Source: Pseudomonadota bacterium
GTDB taxonomy: Bacteria; Myxococcota_A; UBA796; SXON01
DNA length: 64,000 bases
Assembly (NCBI GenBank): GCA_030684355.1
Contig: JAUXTN010000002.1
Location: forward strand, 154,069 to 218,068
Direction of reading: 5' to 3'
Shown: positions 19,001-27,214 of the stretch, piece after piece
How the letters are laid out: each line of letters begins with the position of its first letter
Numbering within the stretch: the first letter of the stretch is position 1
Translations under genes and position numbers: made by a program
The notes under the pieces: generated by a model
Databases searched by the model: none
Seen by the model: the letters and a program-made list of their open reading frames with translations, nothing else
What the model was told of the DNA's origin: nothing

Positions 19001-19006
19001 TAGCTT
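19001..19006 (+). promoter_or_regulatory. -10-like TAGCTT, leaderless type
   Basis: TAGCTT, 6 nt (CCGGGC), then GTG of the MoxR ATPase gene. No Shine-Dalgarno sequence. Confidence 0.5.
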
Positions 19007-19012
19007 CCGGGC

Positions 19013-19825
19013 GTGCGCCAGCTCACCCCCGCCGTCGAAGACTATCTCGTCCGCCGTGAACCGTTCTACCTTCCCGCTGCGGACGAGGTGGGTCTGTTCG
19101 AGAGCGCGTGGCGCGCGCAGCTGCCCGTCCTGCTCAAGGGGCCGACCGGTTGCGGGAAGACACGATTCGTCGCGCACATGGCCTGGCGACTGGGGCGGCC
19201 GCTCATCACCGTCGCCTGCCACGAGGACCTCGCCGCGTCCGATCTGCTCGGGCGCTTCCTGCTCCAGGGGGACGAGACGGTGTGGGTGGACGGGCCGCTC
19301 ACCACCGCGGTGCGCCACGGCGCGATCGTGTACCTGGACGAGGTCGTGGAGGCCCGCAAGGACTCCCTCGTCGTCATCCACCCCCTGACGGACGACCGCC
19401 GCATCCTCCCCATCGACCGGCTCGCCACCATCCTGCGCGCGCCGGACGAGTTCATGATGGTCATCAGCTACAACCCCGGGTACCAGTCGGTCCTGAAGGA
19501 GCTGAAGCCCTCCACGCGGCAACGTTTCGTCAGCCTCGACTTCCGATACCCCTCGGCGGACGTGGAGCGGGACATCCTGGTGCGCGAGGCCGGCCTCGAT
19601 CTCGACCGTGCGTCCCGCCTCGTGAAGGTGGCGGAGAAGATCCGCAACCTGACGGACCGGGGGCTCGAGGAGGGCGTGTCGACGCGCCTCCTGGTGTACT
19701 GCGGCAAGCTCTTCGCGCAGGGCGTCGAGCCGCGCGCGGCGTGTCGTGCCGCGTTCACGCGCACCCTCACGGACGATCGCGATCTCCAGCGGACGATCGA
19801 GGAGATCGCGGCGGACTTCTTCTGA
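19013..19825 (+). CDS. MoxR/NorQ-CbbQ-type AAA+ ATPase (module 1)
   Basis: A 270-residue AAA+ ATPase. Walker A GPTGCGKT (43-50), Walker [11 protein letters not shown], sensor-1 region [10 protein letters not shown] and the Arg-containing [14 protein letters not shown] match NorQ/NirQ/CbbQ. These proteins work with a VWA partner to remodel an enzyme or insert a metal cofactor. Its partner is the VWA gene next downstream. It is closely similar over the whole core to the second MoxR ATPase at 36697-37467. No nitric oxide reductase or RuBisCO genes are present, so the client is unknown. Confidence 0.88.
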   Translation: MRQLTPAVEDYLVRREPFYLPAADEVGLFESAWRAQLPVLLKGPTGCGKTRFVAHMAWRLGRPLITVACHEDLAASDLLGRFLLQGDETVWVDGPLTTAVRHGAIVYLDEVVEARKDSLVVIHPLTDDRRILPIDRLATILRAPDEFMMVISYNPGYQSVLKELKPSTRQRFVSLDFRYPSADVERDILVREAGLDLDRASRLVKVAEKIRNLTDRGLEEGVSTRLLVYCGKLFAQGVEPRAACRAAFTRTLTDDRDLQRTIEEIAADFF

Positions 19826-19875
19826 CCGCGTGAGCCGCGGCCGGCGTTGGGCGATGGTCGCGCCGTCCAGGTTGC

Positions 19876-19881
19876 TACGTT
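19876..19881 (+). promoter_or_regulatory. -10-like TACGTT before VWA gene
   Basis: TACGTT abuts an in-frame GTG at 19882. Transcription from it would start near 19888, leaving a leader with AGGGAGG (19901-19907) before the CTG at 19912. Confidence 0.4.
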
Positions 19882-19911
19882 GTGCGTGGGTGTCGCGCCG
19901 AGGGAGGAACG

Positions 19912-22380
19912 CTGGCCGAGCGCACGCTGAAGAACGTCTTCGCCGAGACGATGGGCCGGATCGACACCCGTCTGCGCCAGGCCGGACCGGCCGTCGGGCT
20001 CGCACGGATGCACGGCGGCGCGCTGCGTGCCTACCTGCGCTACCGCGGGGCCGTGGAGTCGGGCCTCGGGGTGGCCGAGGCGGAGGCCTACGGCCAGATC
20101 GTGGTGGCGGTCGCCAGGAAGGACGGCGACCTCGCGCGGGTGCTCGCGCTCACCCTCCCGGACCAGCTCGCCCGCGTGGAGCGAGCGCGTCGGCCCACCT
20201 ACTTCCGGCTGTTGCGCGAGGTCCTCGGGGTGCGCCCGACCGCGCTGCCCCTGGTGGCGCGTACGTTGCCGGACCTCCTCCCGTCGATGGAGGACGAGGC
20301 CCTGCGTGCGTTCGTGGCGCGCGGCCTCGCGCTGCACGCGGAGTCCCACCAGAAGGCCGAGAGCTTCCTGCGCCAGGAGTCGGGCGTGGGGCAGGCGGCG
20401 GCGCGGGAGCTGGAGCGCGGTGTCACGCTGGCCGAGGTGAACCGCACGCTCACGCTCTACGCCCGCGCCCATTGCGGCGAGGACGTGCAGGTGCGGTCCG
20501 GCGTGGGGAGCGCCTTCTCCGATGGGCACCACGTCTACCTCCCCGAGCGCGTGGACCGCTACGGGGATGACAGGGACTTCCTCGTCTACCGGGTCCAGAC
20601 GGCGCTCTCGGTCGGCTACCTGGAGTTCGGGACCTTCGACCTGGAGCTGCGGCGCCTCTCCGGTGCGTGGCCGGACCGCGCCGACGGGGAAGGGGAGCTG
20701 GAGCGCTACTTCCGGGCGTTCCTCAACCGCTCCCTCGCGCGCGACCTCTTCCAGATCCTGGAGGACGCCCGCATCGAGGGCCGCATCCGTCGGGCGTATC
20801 CGGGCGTGGCGCGCGATCTCGACCGCCTCGGCGCGTCGTTTCGCGGCGACCGTCCCGATCCGAAGGCCCCGGCCGCGCGCGCGGTGGAGGCCCTCGCCCG
20901 GCATGCGTGGGGGCTCGAGCGGCTCCCGCTGGGCCTCGCCGAGGAGGTCGCGATCGCGCCGCTCGTCGCCCTGCTCGAGCGCATCGACGAGGTCGACGTG
21001 GGGGAGGTCGCCGCGGCCGTGCGCGCCGCCTACCCCGCCGTCGAGGGGCTGATGCGGCGGGCCGAGGATGGCAAGCCCCCGAAGAGCGACGGCAATCGCC
21101 GCCAGCGCCCGGGTCCGGAGGGCGACCTTCCGCAGCCGGAGCCGTTGTTCGAGCCGCCGCCGCTCGCGCCCCGGATCCGCCCCGAGCAGGCCGGCGGGGA
21201 CGAGCGCCGGGTCGAGGACGAAGCCCAGCGGCTGCTCCGCGAGATGCGCCAACATGGGGAGGACGCGACGCCGTCGGCGGCCCGCCGGCAGGCCCGGGAC
21301 GCCGAGCGCCGCGAGAACGACGGATCCCGCTACGAGGACATGGAGGCCTTCCTCGACCGCAACCCGTCGCCCGGCGGCGCGATCGTGGATGCGGCCAGCA
21401 CGCCCGACGCGCCGACCCGGGCTGCGCAGGGCATCCCCGTCGATCCCGACGTAGCCGGCGCGGCCAAGTCCTTCGTGTACCGCGAGTGGGACACGGGCAT
21501 CGAGGACTACAAGCCGCGCTGGGTCACGGTGCGGGAGCAGCGCCTGAAGGAGGGCTCCCGCGCGTTCGTGGACGACGTGATGAGCCGCGAGAAGCGCCAC
21601 GTGGACGCCCTCCGGCGCCGGTTCGAGGCGATGCGGCCGCAGGGGCTCGTGAAGCACCGCGGGTTGGTGGACGGCGAGGAGCTCGACATCGACCGCGTCA
21701 TCGAGTCGCGCATCGCCCGGCGCCTCGGCAAGGAGCCGAGCGATCGCCTCTACATCCGTCGCGTCCGCGAGCAGCGCGACGTCGCGGTGGCGTTCCTGCT
21801 CGACATGTCCTCCTCCACCAACGAGTCCGCGGACGGCTCGGCGCGGCGCATCATCGACGTGGAGAAGCAGGCGCTCATCGTCGCCGCCGAGGCGCTGCAC
21901 GCCCTCGGGGACCCCTTCGCGATCTGGGGCTTCTCCGGGTACGGCCGCGATCACGTGGCGTTCTACGTGGCGAAGGAGTTCTCCGAGCCCTACGACGACC
22001 GCGCCCGGGAGCGCATCGGCCGCATCACGTTCAAGATGGAGAACCGCGACGGCGCCGCCATCCGGCACGCCACGGCCAAGCTCCAGAAGCAGCCCGCGCG
22101 GGTGCGGCTCCTGTTCCTGCTCTCCGACGGGAAGCCGCTCGACTGCGGCTGCGACCACTACTACGACCGCTACGCCCAGGACGACACGCGCGCGGCGCTG
22201 CGGGAGGCGCGCAAGCTCGGCATCCACCCGTTCTGCGTCACCGTGGACCCCACCGGGCCGTCGTACCTGGCGCGGATGTACGGAGAGGTCGCCTACACCG
22301 TCATCGACCGCCTCGACGCCCTGCCCGCGCGGCTGATGCGCGTGTACGGCCGCATGGCGATGAGCGGGAACCGCACGTGA
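19912..22380 (+). CDS. NorD/CbbO-type VWA-domain protein (module 1)
   Basis: An 822-residue partner of the preceding MoxR ATPase. The N-terminal about 370 residues are helical, then comes a charged low-complexity linker, then a C-terminal von Willebrand A domain with an intact MIDAS: D-M-S-S-S in FLLDMSSSTNES, the Thr/Ala region GAAIRHATAKL and the Asp of LLSDGKPLD. NorD/CbbO proteins bind the client through this domain. The start is argued to be CTG at 19912, since AGGGAGG precedes it by 4 nt. The GTG at 19882 directly follows a -10-like box and would lie outside the transcript. The next gene overlaps its stop (GTGA). Confidence 0.82.
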   Translation: MAERTLKNVFAETMGRIDTRLRQAGPAVGLARMHGGALRAYLRYRGAVESGLGVAEAEAYGQIVVAVARKDGDLARVLALTLPDQLARVERARRPTYFRLLREVLGVRPTALPLVARTLPDLLPSMEDEALRAFVARGLALHAESHQKAESFLRQESGVGQAAARELERGVTLAEVNRTLTLYARAHCGEDVQVRSGVGSAFSDGHHVYLPERVDRYGDDRDFLVYRVQTALSVGYLEFGTFDLELRRLSGAWPDRADGEGELERYFRAFLNRSLARDLFQILEDARIEGRIRRAYPGVARDLDRLGASFRGDRPDPKAPAARAVEALARHAWGLERLPLGLAEEVAIAPLVALLERIDEVDVGEVAAAVRAAYPAVEGLMRRAEDGKPPKSDGNRRQRPGPEGDLPQPEPLFEPPPLAPRIRPEQAGGDERRVEDEAQRLLREMRQHGEDATPSAARRQARDAERRENDGSRYEDMEAFLDRNPSPGGAIVDAASTPDAPTRAAQGIPVDPDVAGAAKSFVYREWDTGIEDYKPRWVTVREQRLKEGSRAFVDDVMSREKRHVDALRRRFEAMRPQGLVKHRGLVDGEELDIDRVIESRIARRLGKEPSDRLYIRRVREQRDVAVAFLLDMSSSTNESADGSARRIIDVEKQALIVAAEALHALGDPFAIWGFSGYGRDHVAFYVAKEFSEPYDDRARERIGRITFKMENRDGAAIRHATAKLQKQPARVRLLFLLSDGKPLDCGCDHYYDRYAQDDTRAALREARKLGIHPFCVTVDPTGPSYLARMYGEVAYTVIDRLDALPARLMRVYGRMAMSGNRT

Positions 22381-23072
22381 GCGGCGAGCCCGTCGTCGCG
22401 CCCTCGGGGCTCCGGGCCACCCGAACCGCGCCGGCCGTGGCCCGCGGGGGCGTCGTGCTGGTGCCGGACGGGCAGGGGAGCACCCCCGGATCGGAGTCGG
22501 CGGCCGCCCAGCTCGTCGATGCCGGCTTCGTCGTCGTGGTGCCGGACCTCGCGTGGCGCACCCCCCGCCAGCCGCCCCCCGAGGGGGACCCCGGGTACGG
22601 CCTCTCCGACCCGGAGGCCATCGCGGACCTCGTCGCGGCGCGCGAGCTCCTCCCGCCGGGCGCACGCTTCGTCGTCGGGGTCGGCCTCGGCGGCTTGTAC
22701 GCGCGCGTGGCCGCCTGCGCCGTGATGGGCCTCGCCGGCGCAGTTGGGTTTGGCGGGCGTGTGTCCTACTCGGGCGTCAACGCGAAGCACCCCATCCAGC
22801 CGCTCGACCTCCTCCCCGGCCTCTCCTGCCCGCTCCAATGCCACTTCGACATCCACGACGCCGCGGCCCCGCCCGCCCATGTCGACGAGCTCGAGCGCCG
22901 CCTCGCCGGGACGACCCAACCCTGGCAGGTGTTCCGCTACGGGAACGCCGCGGATCCCGACGTCGCGCCGCTCCTGGGAGCGGCCCGCTGGACCGGACGA
23001 GCCCCCGACGCGCGCACCGCCTGGGCGCGCACACGCAGCTTCCTGCTACACCTCGCCGCCGATCGTGCGTGA
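22377..23072 (+). CDS. Dienelactone hydrolase-fold protein, nucleophile missing
   Basis: A 231-residue alpha/beta-hydrolase of the dienelactone hydrolase type (VVLVPDGQGSTPGSESAAAQ, DAGFVVVVPDLAWR, the Asp loop DIHDAAAPPAHVDELERRL). The nucleophile elbow, normally G-x-C/S-x-G-G, reads GVGLGG, so a Gly occupies the nucleophile position. The usual catalytic His segment is replaced by YGNAADPD. It should therefore be catalytically dead or altered and may act as a binding subunit. The GTG start overlaps the VWA stop (GTGA), tying it to the MoxR-VWA module. Confidence 0.7.
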   Translation: MSGEPVVAPSGLRATRTAPAVARGGVVLVPDGQGSTPGSESAAAQLVDAGFVVVVPDLAWRTPRQPPPEGDPGYGLSDPEAIADLVAARELLPPGARFVVGVGLGGLYARVAACAVMGLAGAVGFGGRVSYSGVNAKHPIQPLDLLPGLSCPLQCHFDIHDAAAPPAHVDELERRLAGTTQPWQVFRYGNAADPDVAPLLGAARWTGRAPDARTAWARTRSFLLHLAADRA

Positions 23073-23103
23073 GGGTTAGACGAACTCGCAACCCCGGAGC
23101 CCC

Positions 23104-23379
23104 ATGCTCACCGACGTGCTGTCCCTGCTGCCGCTGCCCGCCCTGAAGCTCGCGCCTGACGACGAGTTCGATGACACCGCCGAAGAGGCCGATGACGAGG
23201 ATTGGGAGGACGAGGACTGGGAGGACGAGGACGAGGAGGACGACGAGGAAGACGAAGAGGCCGACGAGCTCGACAGTGACGCCGACGAGGACGAAGACGA
23301 GGACGAGGACGAGGACGACTGGGAAGACGAGGATTGGGAAGACGACGACGAGGAAGAGGAAGAGGAAGAGGAGGCGTAG
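23104..23379 (+). CDS. Extremely acidic low-complexity protein
   Basis: A 91-residue protein with a hydrophobic start (MLTDVLSLLPLPALKLAP) followed by an almost uninterrupted Asp/Glu tract with DEDWEDEDWED repeats; about 60 of 91 residues are acidic and only one Lys is present. The ATG has GGAG four bases upstream, and a TAGACG box overlaps the 3' end of the preceding gene region. Such tracts bind Ca2+ or basic partners. It follows the MoxR-VWA-hydrolase run by 31 nt and may belong to it. The low complexity leaves some chance it is not expressed; the opposite-strand Ser-rich reading is a shadow. Confidence 0.55.
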   Translation: MLTDVLSLLPLPALKLAPDDEFDDTAEEADDEDWEDEDWEDEDEEDDEEDEEADELDSDADEDEDEDEDEDDWEDEDWEDDDEEEEEEEEA

Positions 23380-23426
23380 CGAGGCACCCAGCGCAGGGCC
23401 TGCCTGCTGATGTGGCGTTGCCCCTG

Positions 23427-23672
23427 GCGCTACCGCGCTGCTGAACGGCGCTACCGCGCGGCTGTGGCGCTACGGCGCTGATTTAGCGCTACCTCGCTGA
23501 TGTGGCGCTACCGCGCTGATTTAGCGCTACCCCGCTGCTGTGGCGCTACCGCGCTGCTGAACGGCGCTACCGCGCGGCTGTGGCGTACGGCGCTGCTGAA
23601 CGGCGCTACCGCGCGGCTGTAGCGCTACCCCGCTGCTGTGGCGCTACCGCGCGGCTGTAGCGCTACCCGCGC
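23427..23672. repeat. Tandem array of 19-21 bp GCGCTACC units
   Basis: About twelve direct units, each starting GCGCTAC(C) and ending GCTGTG, GATTTA or GCTGAACG, e.g. GCGCTACCGCGCTGATTTA (19 bp) and the 21-bp form ending in CTGAACG. There are no spacers. The array fills the space between the acidic-protein gene and the AddA-like gene and runs over the AddA stop codon (23663-23665). Some unit junctions form the palindrome GTAGCGCTAC. The units come in a few sequence types in irregular order, consistent with slippage or unequal exchange. Confidence 0.85.
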
Positions 23673-26600
23673 ACCTCCGCGAGGCGCGCCGCCACGCTCT
23701 CCAGCAGGGTGTCGAGCTCGGCGTAATCCGCGGGGGTCCAATCGGGGAGGCGGTGCAGCCGTCCGGTGCGGGTCAACAGCACCCCCGCGCGTGCCACCCG
23801 CTCGCCGTTGTTCGCCTCCAGCACGCGGGACGCCGCGACGCTGTAGGCGAGCAGCTGATCGCGGTGCTCGGCGAGCACCTCGGCGCCCTCCGCGGAGGCA
23901 CGGACCGACTTGTAGTCGATGACCATCCACGCGCCATCCACGGGATCGCGACACAGGCGGTCCACCCGGCCGTCCAACGTCACCGCGCCGCGGACCATGC
24001 GCACCTTCAGCTCCGCGAAGCCGTGCGCCGCGAGCACCGCGGCCACGTCCGGACTCGTGCGCAGCACCCGGAGCTGATCCTCCACCGTCGGCCAGCCGCG
24101 TGCGACCGCCTCGGTGTCGAGTCCCTCGCCGTGCGCCATCGCTTCCCACCGGGCGCGGGCCACGGTGTCGTCATCCAGGAGGTTGTCCTCCAGGAGGCTG
24201 TGCAACACCTCGCCGCGGACGCCCGCGATCACGACGCCCTCGGCGCGCGCGGTCGCCCGGCCGAGCGCCAGCTCGGGGATGCGCAGCACGTGGCGCTGGA
24301 ACCAGGCGTCGGGGTCGGACGCGAAGAGCGCCAGCGAGCTGGGGGAGACCTCCACGCGGGCCTCCGAGGACACCGGCGCGAGGCGCCGCGCGAGATCCGC
24401 CGGCGGGGGCGCGAGCGGCGGCGCGACGAGCGGGGGGAGCTCGACCGGCGGGGTGTCGTCGAGGACGACGCGGGTGAGCCAGGCGGGATCCTCGGGGTGC
24501 AGGGCTTCGTGGGCGTGCTGGAGATCGGACCAGGAGCCGGCCTTGGTCATGTCCGGGGCCTTGGCGCGCCGGGCTCCGACGAGCACGAGGTGATCCCGCG
24601 CGCGCGTGCATGCCACGTAGAAGAGCCGCCGGGCCTCGGCGGCCTCGACCTCGGCCCCATGCGCGCGGAGGATGCCGAGGAGCCCCGGCCGCGCGTGCTG
24701 GTCGATGTCCGCGTGCCGATCGGGCACGGCGCACGCGAGCTCCCAGCGATCGCCCACGCGGCGCCGGAGGACCCCGCCGGCATCCCCGTTCACGGCCCAC
24801 TTGGCGCCGAGGTCGGGGAGGACCACCACGGGGTACTCCAGCCCCTTGCTGGCGTGCACGGTCAGGATCGCGACGCGCGCCGTGGTGTCGGCGACGGCGG
24901 CCTCGGCATCGGCGGCGTCCGCCTCGACGCGCTGCACCAGGTGGGCCGCGAAGGCGTCGAGCGTGGCGCCGCGCTGCTCGAAGCGGTCCGCCAGGGAGAG
25001 GAGCCGATCGAGGTTGGCCGCTCCCCGGCCGCCCGGCGCGCTGAAGCCCTGGGCCCAGGCCTGCCGGGTGCGGAGCAGCACGGCGTGGACGAGCTCCGCG
25101 ACGCTCAGGTGATCGCGGAGGCGCGCGAGGGCGCGCCAATCGGACTGCGCGGCGACGATGCGCGGCTGGCGCGCGAGCTCGGGCGGGAGGTCGGCCTCGG
25201 CGTAGTCGTGCAGGACGCCGGAGGCGGCGAGCTCCCAGAGGTCCTGATCCGTCAGGCCGAACAGCGGCGAGCGCAGCGCTCCGACCAGCGAGATGTCGTC
25301 CCGCCGGACGAGCGCGTGCAGCACGTTCGCGATGTCGATCACCTCGGGGCGGCTCCAGAAGCCGACGCCGCCGACCACGACGTAGGGGATGCCCCGCGCG
25401 CGCAGCGCGGCCTCGTACGTGAGCAGGTGCCGCCGCCGCCGGAGGAGGATGGCGATGGGCGGCGCGGGGTGCTTCACGAGATCGTGCACGCCAAGGCCGG
25501 CGTACGCGCCCTGCTCGGCGAGCACCTCGTCCTTCAGGAGCCCGGCGATCCAGCCGGCCTCTCGCACGGCGTCGGTTCCCGGACGCTCATAGGTCGCGAC
25601 GCGCACCGTGCCGCCCGTGTCCTTCCGCCCGGCCGCGAGCGCCGCGAACGGCGCCTCCCACGTGGGCCGCTCGGGGGTGTCCGGCCCCAGGACGTCGGCG
25701 AACAGGCGGTTGAAGAAGTCGATGAGCTCCGGGCGGCTCCGGTAGTTCGTCGAGAGCTCGACCGCGTGGGCCACCGTGCGGCGCGCCGCGTTGAACACCT
25801 GCACGTCCCCGCCGCGGAAGCCGTAGATCGCCTGCTTCACGTCTCCCACGAAGAAGAGGCGGTCGTCTCCCGGACCGGAGGGCCGGGAGAGGGCCTCGAC
25901 GATGGACCACTGCAGGCCGTCGGTGTCCTGGAACTCGTCGACCATCACGAAGCGGTGGCGCCGGCGGAGCTCCGTGGCGATGGCGCCGCCCTCCGCGAAC
26001 GCCGCGCGCACGCGGAGCTGGAGCTCGGTGAAGTCGACGCCGCCCGCGGCGCGGAGGGCCACGCCGTGCCGCGCCACCGCGTCGATCACGAGGCCGCCGA
26101 GCGCCGCGAGCACCTCCAGGAGGGTGCGGTCATGGCGGTTGGGGAGGCGGCGGACCGAGCCGATCCGGGGGATCCACCCCGCGAGCTGCTCCTGAAGCGC
26201 CTGGAGCGGCTCGCGGCTCCCCGCGTGGCGCGGGCCCCAGTCGGCCTTCTTGCCGGTCGCGGTGTGGTGCGCGAGGCTCCGCACGCCGTTGGAGCCCTCG
26301 ACCACCTGGAGGGCGGTGGCGTAGGCCTCGTAGACCGCGAAGGGATCCGCCGGCAGCTCGGCGAGCCCCAGCCTGACCTCCGCGAGCTGCGCGAGGAAGG
26401 AGGTCTCGATGCCCGCCGTGAGGGTGAGCAGATTGTCCGCGAAGGGGCGCCACTCGTCGCGAAGGAAGGCGCGCGCGGCGTCGGGGGAGAGCGGCGCGCG
26501 GGCGAGCAGATCGGCCTCGCCGATGCGCCCCTCGTGATGGGCGCGCAGGGTCGGCTCTACCTCGCCGCGGGCGCGCAGGAGCGTCGCGACCACGTCGACC

Positions 26601-27214
26601 AGGGCCGCGCGCCCCCCGAACGTGTGCAGGAGCAACCCGACGCTGGGGTGGGCCTCGACGAGGGCGTGATCCACCGCGTCGGTCGCTGATTCCAGCACGA
26701 GCGCGGCGGCGTCCCCCTCCTCGAGGATCGTGAAGCCGGGGGGAGTGGCGGTCTCCGCGGGGAACTCGCGCAGCACGCGCGCGCAGAAGCCGTGGAAGGT
26801 CGAGATCGCGGCGCCGGCGAAGCGGTCCCGCAGGGCCTCCCACCGGGCGCGGAGGCGGTTGCGTGCGCGCTCGGAGAGCCCGGCCTCGGCGAGGCGGTCG
26901 GCGTCCGTGCGGAGCTGGCGCGCGACGGCGGAGGTCGCCGCGTAGCAGCGCTCCCGCATCTCCTGGGCGGCCTTCTCGGTGAACGTGAGGACGAGCACGT
27001 CCGCGATGTCGGGCGTCCCTTCGTCCACGAGGCGCTGGAGGAGCGTGACGAAGCGGGCCGCGAGCGTGGAGGTCTTGCCGGCGCCGGCCCCGGCGCTCAC
27101 GGCGACTTCGCGGTCCGAGACGAGCGCGCCCGCCTGCTCCTTCGAGAGGCGATCGAAGCGGATGGCGAGGCGCCCAGGATCACCAGCGTGGCGTTCCACG
27201 TCGAGCCGGATCAT
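23663..27214 (-). CDS. addA: AddA-like UvrD helicase with C-terminal PD-(D/E)XK nuclease
   Basis: A 1183-residue superfamily 1A helicase-nuclease for double-strand-break end resection. Helicase motifs are in order: Walker A GAGAGKT (42-48), VLTFTEKAAQEMRERC, STFHGFCARVL, VMVDEFQDTDGLQW, FFVGDVKQAIYGFRGGDVQV, STNYRSRPELIDFFN, ILTVHASKGLEYPVV and LFYVACTRARDHLVLV. The C-terminal nuclease has D1085 in LDGRVDRL, D1100-Y-K1102 in VIDYKS and the RDQLLAYS motif. The length and fused nuclease fit AddA/RecB. The ATG overlaps the upstream AddB-like stop (ATGA). RecC and RecD are not present. Confidence 0.88.
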   Translation of the reverse strand: MIRLDVERHAGDPGRLAIRFDRLSKEQAGALVSDREVAVSAGAGAGKTSTLAARFVTLLQRLVDEGTPDIADVLVLTFTEKAAQEMRERCYAATSAVARQLRTDADRLAEAGLSERARNRLRARWEALRDRFAGAAISTFHGFCARVLREFPAETATPPGFTILEEGDAAALVLESATDAVDHALVEAHPSVGLLLHTFGGRAALVDVVATLLRARGEVEPTLRAHHEGRIGEADLLARAPLSPDAARAFLRDEWRPFADNLLTLTAGIETSFLAQLAEVRLGLAELPADPFAVYEAYATALQVVEGSNGVRSLAHHTATGKKADWGPRHAGSREPLQALQEQLAGWIPRIGSVRRLPNRHDRTLLEVLAALGGLVIDAVARHGVALRAAGGVDFTELQLRVRAAFAEGGAIATELRRRHRFVMVDEFQDTDGLQWSIVEALSRPSGPGDDRLFFVGDVKQAIYGFRGGDVQVFNAARRTVAHAVELSTNYRSRPELIDFFNRLFADVLGPDTPERPTWEAPFAALAAGRKDTGGTVRVATYERPGTDAVREAGWIAGLLKDEVLAEQGAYAGLGVHDLVKHPAPPIAILLRRRRHLLTYEAALRARGIPYVVVGGVGFWSRPEVIDIANVLHALVRRDDISLVGALRSPLFGLTDQDLWELAASGVLHDYAEADLPPELARQPRIVAAQSDWRALARLRDHLSVAELVHAVLLRTRQAWAQGFSAPGGRGAANLDRLLSLADRFEQRGATLDAFAAHLVQRVEADAADAEAAVADTTARVAILTVHASKGLEYPVVVLPDLGAKWAVNGDAGGVLRRRVGDRWELACAVPDRHADIDQHARPGLLGILRAHGAEVEAAEARRLFYVACTRARDHLVLVGARRAKAPDMTKAGSWSDLQHAHEALHPEDPAWLTRVVLDDTPPVELPPLVAPPLAPPPADLARRLAPVSSEARVEVSPSSLALFASDPDAWFQRHVLRIPELALGRATARAEGVVIAGVRGEVLHSLLEDNLLDDDTVARARWEAMAHGEGLDTEAVARGWPTVEDQLRVLRTSPDVAAVLAAHGFAELKVRMVRGAVTLDGRVDRLCRDPVDGAWMVIDYKSVRASAEGAEVLAEHRDQLLAYSVAASRVLEANNGERVARAGVLLTRTGRLHRLPDWTPADYAELDTLLESVAARLAEVRG

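Noticed and set aside
19013..22380. NO reductase or RuBisCO activation module
   Set aside because: The NorQ/CbbQ-type ATPase and VWA protein match in family, but no norBC or cbbLS genes are present, so the specific role is not claimed.
23076..23387. Poly-Ser reading frame on the minus strand
   Set aside because: It is the complement of the Asp/Glu repeat of the acidic protein; it lacks a ribosome binding site and any signal beyond Ser/Gln runs.
23427..23672. Possible CRISPR array
   Set aside because: Units are directly joined with no unique spacers, units vary, and no cas genes are in the window.
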